Assembly (NCBI GenBank): GCA_947588985.1
Contig: CANQBG010000011.1
Span: 1 to 43,447, forward strand
Origin: an uncultured Clostridia bacterium
GTDB lineage: Bacteria > Bacillota > Clostridia > Christensenellales > Borkfalkiaceae
Length of the DNA stretch: 43,447 nucleotides
Direction: 5' to 3'
Shown: positions 1 to 7,258 of the stretch, piece by piece
Numbering within the stretch: the stretch's first letter is position 1
Layout of the letters: each line of letters starts with the position of its first letter
The notes under the pieces: generated by a model
Told to the model about the DNA's origin: nothing
The model's input: the letters and a program-made list of their open reading frames with translations, nothing else
Database searches by the model: none
Program-made: the position numbers and the translations under genes

Positions 1-887
<887 letters not shown>

Positions 888-933
888 TTAAATTTTTACG
901 CTCCGCACGGGCGGAACGCAACATCACACGGAT

Positions 934-964
934 ATTATACCCCCCCCCCGTATGCGTTTGTCAA
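934..964 (-). promoter_or_regulatory. Promoter of the collagen-like lipoprotein gene with a G10 spacer tract
   Basis: On the minus strand TTGACA (964-959) and TATAAT (939-934) are both perfect but lie 19 bp apart. Ten of those spacer bases are an uninterrupted G run (949-940) directly abutting the -10 box. Two bases fewer would give the optimal 17-bp spacer. Slipped-strand changes in such tracts are a known on/off switch for bacterial surface genes. Confidence 0.85.
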
Positions 965-1086
965 GCGTTTGAAGGGTCTTTTCAGAAAATTTTTTTTGAA
1001 GGCGGGCGGGCGCGGGAAAATGCCGAAAAAAGGGCGTAAGCGGGGAAAAATCGGCGGGGAAACGGCGGAAACCGCGGGAAAATGAT

Positions 1087-1115
1087 TTGACCTTTTGCGC
1101 GATCCCGCATATAAT
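1087..1115 (+). promoter_or_regulatory. Promoter of the EamA transporter gene
   Basis: TTGACC (1087-1092), 17-bp spacer, TATAAT (1110-1115). The expected transcription start (about 1122) is only about 7 nt before the ATG at 1129, so the mRNA has almost no leader and no real Shine-Dalgarno site. Confidence 0.8.
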
Positions 1116-1128
1116 AAGGTAGATCCCT

Positions 1129-2112
1129 ATGAAAATCAAACGCTCGCTCGGGGTCCTTCTCATCCTCGGCGCGGCGGCCTCCTTCGCCCTCATGAACTAC
1201 TTCGTGAGTGCGGCGGGAGCGTTGCCCGTGATGCAGAAGGTGTTCTTCCGAAACCTCATCGCCACCTTTCTCGTGCTCATCCCCCTCCTCTGTGAAAAGC
1301 AAAAGCTGCGGATCAAGGGGAAGGAGACGCTCTTTTGGCTATTTTTGCGCGCCGCCATCGGATTTTTGGGCGTCGTCCTCAATTTTTACGCCATCGACCA
1401 CATCGGGAGCATTTCCGACGCCTCCATGCTCAACAAGCTCTCCCCCTTCTTCGCCATCCTCTTCTCGGTGCTTCTGCTCAAAGAGCGGCCCAAGCTCCCC
1501 GAAATTTTCTTCGTTCTCATGGCGTTTGCGGGGGCCATGCTCGTGATACGGCCGAGTTTTTCCATGGAAGTCCTCCCGGCGCTCGCGGGATTTGCGGGCG
1601 GCGCGTGTGCGGGATTTGCCTACACCTGCGTGCGCGTCCTCGGCCTCAAGGGGGAGCGCGGCGCCATCACCGTATTCTTCTTCTCGGCCTTCTCCACGCT
1701 CGTCTCCCTGCCCTTCTTCATCGCGTTCTACACACCCATGTCCGCATGGCAGCTGACGGCGCTGCTGCTTTCGGGCGTCTCCGCCGCGGCGGGACAGTTC
1801 TTCATTACGGCCGCCTACCGCTTGGCCCCCGCCAAGGAGATCGCCGTATTCGACTATGCGCAGGTCATCTTCGCGGCTCTCCTCGGCTATTTCCTCCTCG
1901 ACGAACTGCCCGCGCCCCTGAGCTTTGCGGGGTACGCCGTCATCTTCCTCGCCGCCTTTTTGCGCTACGGCTACGGCCTCTTCCTCCAAAAAAAGCAGAC
2001 GCGCTCCTCCCCTCCGGAGGCGCCCGCCCCGCCTGAGCCCGCCTCCTCCGCGCCCGAGGCCGTTTCCCCGCCGGAAGAGACAAATGACGCGCCGCCCGAA
2101 AATTTGCCGTGA
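1129..2112 (+). CDS. EamA/DMT-family transporter
   Basis: A 327-residue polytopic protein of the drug/metabolite transporter superfamily. The two EamA repeats, about ten hydrophobic helices, span roughly residues 1-285. Typical sequence is seen in the first repeat (FFRNLIA, LNFYAIDHIGS, KLSPFFAILFSVLLLKE) and in the second (DYAQVIFAALLGYFLLDELP). The helices are followed by a cytosolic tail of about 40 residues rich in Pro, Glu and Ser, which is not part of the family core. The substrate cannot be read from sequence; relatives export metabolites, amino acids or drugs. It stands alone between its own promoter and the promoter of the next gene. Confidence 0.9.
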   Translation: MKIKRSLGVLLILGAAASFALMNYFVSAAGALPVMQKVFFRNLIATFLVLIPLLCEKQKLRIKGKETLFWLFLRAAIGFLGVVLNFYAIDHIGSISDASMLNKLSPFFAILFSVLLLKERPKLPEIFFVLMAFAGAMLVIRPSFSMEVLPALAGFAGGACAGFAYTCVRVLGLKGERGAITVFFFSAFSTLVSLPFFIAFYTPMSAWQLTALLLSGVSAAAGQFFITAAYRLAPAKEIAVFDYAQVIFAALLGYFLLDELPAPLSFAGYAVIFLAAFLRYGYGLFLQKKQTRSSPPEAPAPPEPASSAPEAVSPPEETNDAPPENLP

Positions 2113-2117
2113 AATTG

Positions 2118-2146
2118 TTGCATTTTTTCCCGTGATGTAGTAAAAT
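2118..2146 (+). promoter_or_regulatory. Promoter of the LPG-synthase-type membrane protein gene
   Basis: TTGCAT (2118-2123), 17-bp spacer, TAAAAT (2141-2146), 21 bp before the ATG at 2168. The ribosome binding site CGGAGA lies at 2155-2160. Confidence 0.65.
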
Positions 2147-2167
2147 AATGGAAACGGAGAAATTTCC

Positions 2168-3427
2168 ATGAACGAAGAAGGTCATCCCGCGGAGAAGGGG
2201 CCCATCCTGCCCGATCCCGGCGAGATACAACAACCGAATGCGGCAGACGGCACGCCCGCCGAAACGCTTTCCTCTGCGGACAAGCTCTCTGCGCAGATCG
2301 TGAAGCACAACGACGAAAGTACCGCTTCCAAAAACCGCAAATGGTGGCTGAAAACGGCGCTCCTCTTGCTACTCATCGGCGTCTCCATCTTTTTGCTGTT
2401 CAGCATCACCGATTCCCTCACGGAAGAGAGCATCAAGAGCTTCCCCGCCCTCATTCGCGGCGTGGATCTCAAGTGGCTCCTCGTGCTGTGCGCCGTCATT
2501 TTGGGCTATATCCTCTTCGAAAGCGCGAAGTATTTCTACCTCCTCTATATTTCGACGAAAAAACACTTCTTCCGCGCCTCGGTGAAGGTGATGTTCCTCG
2601 GGAAGTATTACGACGGCATCACCCCCCTCGGGACGGGCGGCCAGCCCTTCCAGATCTACTATCTGCACAAGAAAAACGGCATCCCCGCCGGCGTTGCGAC
2701 GGCCGTGCCCCTCGTGAAGTACACGATCTCGACCTTCGTCTTTTGCGCCCTCGCCGTCGTGCTCTTCTTGGTCGCGCCCACCTTCCTCAAAGAATCGGGA
2801 AACATCGCCCTGACCACCACCTTGCTCGCCATTGCGTGGATCTCGATGCTATTCAACCTGCTTGTGCCCGTGCTCATCATCGCCTTCTCCCTCTTCCCCA
2901 ACTTCGGGACAAAGACGATCGCGTGGATCGTGAGCACGCTCGCGCGGCTCAAGATCGTGAAGCACAAGTATCGGGTGATGCACAAATACATCTATGAAAT
3001 GCGGGAATACCGCACTTCGCTCCGCGCCATCCTCAAGAAGTGGTGGCACTTCATCCCCCTCGCCGTCATCGGCCTGTGCAGCACCGTCTTGAGCCTTTCG
3101 ACGCCCTTCTTCGTCGTCATCGCGTTTGCGGGAGTTACGCCCACCTTCGAGCTCTTTTTGCAGATCCTCTGCCTCTCGATGATCTCCTTCTACTCGGCCT
3201 CCCTCGTGCCGACGCCCGGCAACAGCGGCGCCTCGGAAACGACGGCCTCCCTCATCTTCGCCACGGCGCTCTCCTCCTCCGCGGGCGGCGCGCTCGGCTG
3301 GGTCATCCTCATCTGGAGATTGCTCACCTTCTATATCTACATCCTCGCGGGCCTCGGGATCAACGTCTTTGAGATCGCCCGGAGCGCATACAGGCGGCAC
3401 AGAGCCGCAAAGCACGCAGACGCATAA
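2168..3427 (+). CDS. Lysylphosphatidylglycerol synthase TM-domain / UPF0104 flippase-like protein
   Basis: A 419-residue protein: a polar cytosolic N-terminus of about 58 residues, then multiple membrane helices. The family signature GKYYDGITPLGTGGQP sits around residue 145, and a second conserved block, SLVPTPGNSGASE, around residue 350. This is the membrane half found at the N-terminus of MprF and in the AglD/UPF0104 family; there is no aminoacyl-transferase domain. Homologues are implicated in lipid flipping or polyprenol-linked glycan steps; the substrate here is not known. Preceded by its own promoter and followed by a strong bidirectional terminator. Confidence 0.85.
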   Translation: MNEEGHPAEKGPILPDPGEIQQPNAADGTPAETLSSADKLSAQIVKHNDESTASKNRKWWLKTALLLLLIGVSIFLLFSITDSLTEESIKSFPALIRGVDLKWLLVLCAVILGYILFESAKYFYLLYISTKKHFFRASVKVMFLGKYYDGITPLGTGGQPFQIYYLHKKNGIPAGVATAVPLVKYTISTFVFCALAVVLFLVAPTFLKESGNIALTTTLLAIAWISMLFNLLVPVLIIAFSLFPNFGTKTIAWIVSTLARLKIVKHKYRVMHKYIYEMREYRTSLRAILKKWWHFIPLAVIGLCSTVLSLSTPFFVVIAFAGVTPTFELFLQILCLSMISFYSASLVPTPGNSGASETTASLIFATALSSSAGGALGWVILIWRLLTFYIYILAGLGINVFEIARSAYRRHRAAKHADA

Positions 3428-3448
3428 ACCCCGTAACATTACAAAAAG

Positions 3449-3483
3449 AACGGCCTTACCTCAGACATGGTATGGCCGTTTTT
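3449..3483. terminator. Bidirectional intrinsic terminator between convergent genes
   Basis: AACGGCC / GGCCGTT, continued by an inner TACC / GGTA pair, with an 8-nt loop and T-runs on both sides. It serves the plus gene ending at 3427 and the minus gene ending at 3501. The loop and right arm contain a copy of the CATACCATGTCTG motif (3474-3462, minus). Confidence 0.85.
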
Positions 3484-3500
3484 CGTGTGATGGGGGGATT

Positions 3501-3977
3501 TTACGCCTGCGGAGGGAGGGAGACGATCGTCGCAACGGCCTTCTTTCCGCTCACGACGAGATAGCAATAGCTCGGCTCGAGATAGGCCCCGAGCGCGCCC
3601 GGGTTGACGCACAGCACACCGTCTTGCTCGTCGATGGCCGCGACGTGGGAATGGCCGTAGAGCGCGACGGTGCAGCCGAGCTCCTGCGCGCGGAGCCACA
3701 GCCGCGTGAGGCTGGACTTCACGCCGTATTTATGGCCGTGACAGCAGAGGATCTTCACGCCCTCCACTTCGAGCACGCGCTCGTCCTCGCCAAGGCCGAT
3801 ATCGCAGTTCCCGCGGAGGACGATCGTCTTATCCGGGTACTGCTCGCGCGTTTTCCGCATGTCCGCCGCCCCGTCCCCGAGGTGGATGACGTAGTCGTTT
3901 TCCCCGAAGAGATGGCCGATGCGGTCGATCGCGCTGCGCTTCCCGTGCGTATCCGAGAGGATGACCAGCGTTTTCAT
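3501..3977 (-). CDS. YfcE/MJ0936-type metallophosphoesterase
   Basis: A 158-residue calcineurin-like phosphoesterase. Metal-binding motifs are visible in order: SDTHG (residues 8-12), HLGDGA, RGNCD, CCHGH and the terminal GHSH. Length fits the compact YfcE class, which hydrolyses phosphodiesters in vitro; the natural substrate is unclear. ATG 3977 overlaps the rdgB stop (ATGA), which fixes the start and indicates translational coupling. It is the last gene of ade-rdgB-this gene. Proximity to a nucleotide-pool-cleaning enzyme hints at a nucleotide-related substrate, but that is inference. Confidence 0.9.
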   Translation of the reverse strand: MKTLVILSDTHGKRSAIDRIGHLFGENDYVIHLGDGAADMRKTREQYPDKTIVLRGNCDIGLGEDERVLEVEGVKILCCHGHKYGVKSSLTRLWLRAQELGCTVALYGHSHVAAIDEQDGVLCVNPGALGAYLEPSYCYLVVSGKKAVATIVSLPPQA

Positions 3978-4549
3978 AGTTGATTTTTGAGCGCGGTGAG
4001 GGCGCGGCCACGGTGGGAGACCGCGTTTTTCTCCTCCTCGCTCGCCTCCGCGAACGTCTTTTTGAGGTCGTCGGAGAAGAAGAGCGGGTCGTAGCCGAAG
4101 CCGTTTTTCCCCCTCTCCTCCGTGAGGATGCGGCCGTAAGTCCTCCCCTCGGCGGTGAGCTCCCGCCCGTCGGGATAGACGAGCGCGACGGCGCACACGA
4201 ACCATGCCCGCCGGTTTTCCACGCCCTGCAGGTTTTGAAGGAGCAGCGCGTTGTTGCCCGCCGTCCAGCCCGCGGGGGCGAACAGCTTTGCGTACCGCGC
4301 GCTATACACGCCCGGCGCGCCCCCCAAGGCCTCCACGGCAAGGCCGCTGTCGTCGGCAAGGGCGGGGAGCCGGGTAGCCTCCCCCACGGCCCGCGCCTTT
4401 ATGAGGGCGTTTTCGAGGAAGGTCTCGCCCGTCTCCTCCACGTCCTCCGAAAATCCCGCTTCGGCCGCGGAGAGCAGTTCGAAGTCGGGCAAAATTTCGC
4501 GGATCTCCCGGATCTTATTGGGATTGCTCGTCGCGATCACAAGTTTCAT
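3974..4549 (-). CDS. rdgB: XTP/dITP diphosphatase (RdgB/HAM1)
   Basis: A 191-residue non-canonical purine NTP pyrophosphatase, removing ITP, dITP and XTP from the nucleotide pool to protect DNA and RNA. Family motifs: SNPNKIREI at residues 8-16, FLENALIKA near residue 44, and DDSGL followed by GGAPGVYSARYA near residues 67-86. Full length. The start at 4549 overlaps the adenine deaminase stop by 4 nt and follows GGAGGAAG. Adenine deamination makes hypoxanthine, so pairing with an inosine-nucleotide-cleaning enzyme is a sensible functional link. Confidence 0.95.
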   Translation of the reverse strand: MKLVIATSNPNKIREIREILPDFELLSAAEAGFSEDVEETGETFLENALIKARAVGEATRLPALADDSGLAVEALGGAPGVYSARYAKLFAPAGWTAGNNALLLQNLQGVENRRAWFVCAVALVYPDGRELTAEGRTYGRILTEERGKNGFGYDPLFFSDDLKKTFAEASEEEKNAVSHRGRALTALKNQL

Positions 4550-6270
4550 ACTTCCTCCAAGGGGACAAACGAGAACTTTTCGAGATCAAAGAGGCCCGTG
4601 TCCAAAAGTTTTAATTTGGGAATGACGGCAAGGGAGAGGAATGCGAGGGTCATGAAGGGCTCGTAGCACTCCTTCACCCCCATTTTCCGCGCCTTTTCGG
4701 TGATCTCGCCCGTGCGCGCGATGACTTCGGAGGCCTCGGCCGAGCTCATGAGCCCCGCGATGTCGAGGGCGAACACGTCCTCCTCCGCCTCCGAGACGAG
4801 GGCCATGCCGCCGCCCGCCCCTTCGAGAAGCCCGACGACGCGCGCCATCGCCTCGTCGCTGTCCCCGAGGATGACGAGATTGTGGCTGTCGTGCGCGACG
4901 GAGATGCCGATCGCGCCGCCGCGGAGGCCGTACCCCTTCACGAGGCCGAGGCCGATGTTGCCCGTCGCGCGGTGCCGTTCGACGACGGCGAGCTTGCAAT
5001 ACTCCGTCCCCTTCACCTCGAGCTCGCCCGCGGGGGCGGGAAGGAAGGTCTCACTCGTATAGAGGCCGTGCGGCGCGACCTCCATCGCACGGAGCCTGCC
5101 GCCCTTTGCCACGATCTTGAAGTCCGCCGCCTTGACGGGCTTCACCTTCACCGTGCTCTTGACCGCCGCGGGAAGGTAACGGCTGTTCGCCTCGAAGCGC
5201 GCCTTGCCGTTTTCCGCCACGAGGACGCCGCGCTTGAATACGGCCGAGACGCGGAAGTTTTCCATGTCGTCGATGAGGGCGATATCGGCGTAGTAGCGGG
5301 GCGCAATGGCACCCATGTCCGAGAGTCCATAGCACTCGGCCACATTGAGGGTGGCCATGGCGACGGCGTATTCGGGGGCAAGACCGGAGGCGACGAGGCG
5401 GCGGAGCGCGTCGTCGAGATGGCCGCGGGCGGCGAGGTCCTTGGCGTTTTTATCGTCGGTACACAGGAGATAGCGGCGGAAGTTGTAGCCGTCGATGGCG
5501 TCCTTCGCGTCGGCAATGTTGTTGGCGGAGGACCCGCAACGGATCTGAATATACATTCCGCGCGCGACTTTTTCCCTGCACTCTTGCGCGGAGAGCGACT
5601 CGTGGTCGGTGACGACGCCCGCGCAGCGGTAGGCGTTGAACCCGTCGCCGGAGACGCCCGGCGCATGCCCATCTACGGGCTTGTTTCGGACATGGGTGGC
5701 CTCGATCTTGCGTAAGACCTCCTCGTCCCCCGCGAGCACGGCGGGGAAATTCATCATCTCTCCGAGCCCGAAGAAGAGGTCCCGCCCGATCTCGTGCTCC
5801 GTCTCACGGCTGTCCAACACGGCGCCGCTCGTCTCGAACGGCGTGGCGGGCACGCAGGAAGGAAGTTGCAAAAAGACGTCGAGCGGACACTGCCCCTCGC
5901 AGCTGAGGCGGGAGAAGGCCTCCTTGATGTACTCCGCCCCCGCGACGCCGCACACGTTGACGATCTCGTGCGGATCGGCAACGACGCCCGTCGTCCCCCG
6001 CGGCACGGCGAGAAGGGCCCACGCCTCGGGCGAGAGCATGGAGCTCTCGATATGGATATGCGCGTCGATGAGCCCGGGAATGGCGATACGGCCCGCTGCG
6101 TCGTATTCGCGCACGGCCTCGTAGCCCCTCCCGATCCCAACGACGCGGCCGTCTGCCACCGCGATGTCGCCTTCCTCGAGCTTGCCCGTAAACACGTTGA
6201 AGATGCGGGCATTTTTGATGACAAGATCGCTCTTTTCGCGCTTCATCGCGCAATCGATGAGATGCTTCAT
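4546..6270 (-). CDS. ade: Adenine deaminase (EC 3.5.4.2)
   Basis: A 574-residue amidohydrolase-superfamily enzyme converting adenine to hypoxanthine and ammonia for purine salvage. Metal-site motif GLIDAHIHIES at residues 66-76 (His71, His73), then PRGTTGVVADPHEI and HAPGVSG downstream. The C-terminal part carries the family block GLVKGYGLRGGAIG. Length is that of bacterial Ade. ATG 6270 follows AGGAAGGAG with a short gap; an internal Met9 has no ribosome binding site. First gene of a three-gene operon behind the promoter at 6303-6331. Confidence 0.95.
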   Translation of the reverse strand: MKHLIDCAMKREKSDLVIKNARIFNVFTGKLEEGDIAVADGRVVGIGRGYEAVREYDAAGRIAIPGLIDAHIHIESSMLSPEAWALLAVPRGTTGVVADPHEIVNVCGVAGAEYIKEAFSRLSCEGQCPLDVFLQLPSCVPATPFETSGAVLDSRETEHEIGRDLFFGLGEMMNFPAVLAGDEEVLRKIEATHVRNKPVDGHAPGVSGDGFNAYRCAGVVTDHESLSAQECREKVARGMYIQIRCGSSANNIADAKDAIDGYNFRRYLLCTDDKNAKDLAARGHLDDALRRLVASGLAPEYAVAMATLNVAECYGLSDMGAIAPRYYADIALIDDMENFRVSAVFKRGVLVAENGKARFEANSRYLPAAVKSTVKVKPVKAADFKIVAKGGRLRAMEVAPHGLYTSETFLPAPAGELEVKGTEYCKLAVVERHRATGNIGLGLVKGYGLRGGAIGISVAHDSHNLVILGDSDEAMARVVGLLEGAGGGMALVSEAEEDVFALDIAGLMSSAEASEVIARTGEITEKARKMGVKECYEPFMTLAFLSLAVIPKLKLLDTGLFDLEKFSFVPLEEV

Positions 6271-6302
6271 GGGCTCCTTCCTATCGGTATCTTGCTATCT
6301 TT

Positions 6303-6331
6303 ATTATAACAACACCGCCCCCGAAAGTCAA
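6303..6331 (-). promoter_or_regulatory. Promoter of the ade-rdgB operon
   Basis: TTGACT (6331-6326), 17-bp spacer, TATAAT (6308-6303), about 33 bp before the ade ATG. Confidence 0.85.
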
Positions 6332-6358
6332 GGACGGCGAAATAGATTTTTGTTCCCC

Positions 6359-6406
6359 GCCCGCATTCTTTTCTGCGGGCTTCGCCCCTCCCGTCTGCAT
6401 AGACGG
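6359..6406 (-). terminator. Two hairpins after the XRE gene (weak terminator candidate)
   Basis: CCGTCT/AGACGG (6391-6406) and GCCCGCA/TGCGGGC (6359-6380) lie between the XRE gene stop and the ade promoter. Neither has a clean U-tract on the minus strand, so termination here is only possible. Confidence 0.35.
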
Positions 6407-6407
6407 C

Positions 6408-6656
6408 CTACTTGAAGTCGATGTCGAGTTCGTCCCCCGTGAAGGCGGGGTCGGAAAAGAACTCCTGCGGCGAGACCTCCAGCGTCCTTAGCAAAATGAG
6501 CAGAGTGCGCAAATAGATATCTTTGTTCTTATTCTTGCGGATACTGCGGTACGTCTCATAGGAAACGGCCGCGCGGTTGCAAAGCGTGTAGACCCCCATC
6601 TTCTTCTCTTTTCGGATCGTCTCCAATTTTTCCGCGATAAACTCATTCAACAGCAT
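6408..6656 (-). CDS. Small XRE-family HTH regulator
   Basis: An 82-residue protein that is essentially one Cro/C1-type helix-turn-helix domain: helices around FIAEKLETIRKEKKMGVYTL, NRAAVSYETYRSIRK and YLRTLLILLRTL, followed by an acidic tail. The codons are visibly more AT-rich than in neighbouring genes, which suggests a different origin. No good Shine-Dalgarno precedes ATG 6656. Just upstream lies a perfect 11-bp inverted repeat next to a divergent promoter, so it most likely regulates itself and the divergent transcript. Confidence 0.85.
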   Translation of the reverse strand: MLLNEFIAEKLETIRKEKKMGVYTLCNRAAVSYETYRSIRKNKNKDIYLRTLLILLRTLEVSPQEFFSDPAFTGDELDIDFK

Positions 6657-6671
6657 ACCAATAGTTTATCG

Positions 6672-6711
6672 AAAATCACCACCGAAATATCTGTGTTAGA
6701 GTGGTGATTTT
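6672..6711. promoter_or_regulatory. Palindromic operator candidate (AAAATCACCAC / GTGGTGATTTT)
   Basis: Perfect 11-bp arms (6672-6682 and 6701-6711) separated by 18 bp, ending one base before the -35 box of the plus promoter and about 15 bp upstream of the XRE start. The placement fits the binding site of the adjacent XRE protein. Confidence 0.7.
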
Positions 6712-6712
6712 G

Positions 6713-6741
6713 TTGACTTTTCAAAATTAGTATGCTATGAT
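6713..6741 (+). promoter_or_regulatory. Strong divergent promoter with extended -10
   Basis: TTGACT (6713-6718), 17-bp spacer, TATGAT (6736-6741) preceded by TGC, an extended -10. Faces away from the XRE gene; the start is expected near 6748. Confidence 0.85.
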
Positions 6742-6747
6742 AAAAGA

Positions 6748-6808
6748 AAAAAGGAGAAACGTGCCGAAGCGTTGGGGGAGCGGGCGGTGTCCGTCCGCTC
6801 CTTTTTTT
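6748..6808 (+). ncRNA. Candidate small RNA (about 60 nt), promoter to terminator
   Basis: Between the extended -10 promoter and a strong intrinsic terminator there is room only for about 60 nt. The 5' part is purine-rich and contains AAGGAG (6751-6756) followed by a GTG at 6761, so it could be an sRNA, a leader-peptide attenuator, or an anti-SD-like decoy. No known family recognised. The palindrome next to the promoter suggests control by the XRE protein. Confidence 0.5.
6777..6808 (+). terminator. Intrinsic terminator of the short transcript
   Basis: GGAGCGGGCGG (6777-6787), loop TGT, CCGTCCGCTCC (6791-6801); 11 pairs in RNA including one G-U, followed by seven T. Confidence 0.9.
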
Positions 6809-6846
6809 GTGAAAATTGCAGAACGCTTTCGATACGAATCGAATGC

Positions 6847-6875
6847 TTGCAAGATCATAAGAAGCGTGTTATAAT
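6847..6875 (+). promoter_or_regulatory. Promoter of the small membrane protein gene
   Basis: TTGCAA (6847-6852), 17-bp spacer, TATAAT (6870-6875). Leader of about 60 nt to the ATG at 6944. Confidence 0.75.
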
Positions 6876-6943
6876 ACCCATCCCAAGCGATACATGGGCA
6901 AGACGCCCGCATCGTCATGCTGTAAAAAACAAAGGAGTTTTCC

Positions 6944-7183
6944 ATGATCATTGCCGTCGTTATCCTCTCCGTACTCACCATTTTGTTTGCGGTCGGAAGC
7001 GCGATCTATTTCTTCCGTTGGCGAAAGACCTTCATTGCCTTGCGCCTTGCGATCGCGATGTTGGAAACGGTCCAAGAGGACTACGAGATCCCCGATTGGC
7101 AGCTCAACGATCATTATCTTACGCTCGCGCATAAAAAAGTGACCGAAGAGATCGATAAGGCAAACCGTAAGAAAAACCGTTAA
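6944..7183 (+). CDS. Small single-span membrane protein, unknown function
   Basis: A 79-residue protein not recognised as a named family. One hydrophobic helix at residues 1-24 (MIIAVVILSVLTILFAVGSA), then a charged cytosolic region ending in a Lys/Arg-rich tail (KANRKKNR). Start supported by AAAGGAG 7 nt upstream of ATG 6944. It has its own promoter and a strong hairpin after it, so it is a stand-alone unit. The size and layout suggest an accessory or regulatory membrane peptide; no function is proposed. Confidence 0.75.
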   Translation: MIIAVVILSVLTILFAVGSAIYFFRWRKTFIALRLAIAMLETVQEDYEIPDWQLNDHYLTLAHKKVTEEIDKANRKKNR

Positions 7184-7190
7184 AGTTTCG

Positions 7191-7223
7191 AGCGCCCCGC
7201 CTTCCAATGGAAGGCGGGGCGCT
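7191..7223. terminator. Perfect 15-bp hairpin between convergent genes
   Basis: AGCGCCCCGCCTTCC / GGAAGGCGGGGCGCT with loop AAT. There is no T-run on either side, so it may act as an mRNA 3'-end stabiliser or a U-less terminator for the genes ending at 7183 (plus) and 7259 (minus). Confidence 0.6.
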
Positions 7224-7258
7224 ATCCCTGCATGAAGCGTTTGGACAGAGGGCGCGCG

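Noticed and set aside
6761-6874. 37-codon GTG-start ORF after AAGGAG in the short XRE-divergent transcript
   Set aside because: Its codons run straight through the terminator stem and T-run at 6777-6808, so most transcripts would not contain the full frame. Kept only as a possible leader peptide in the findings.
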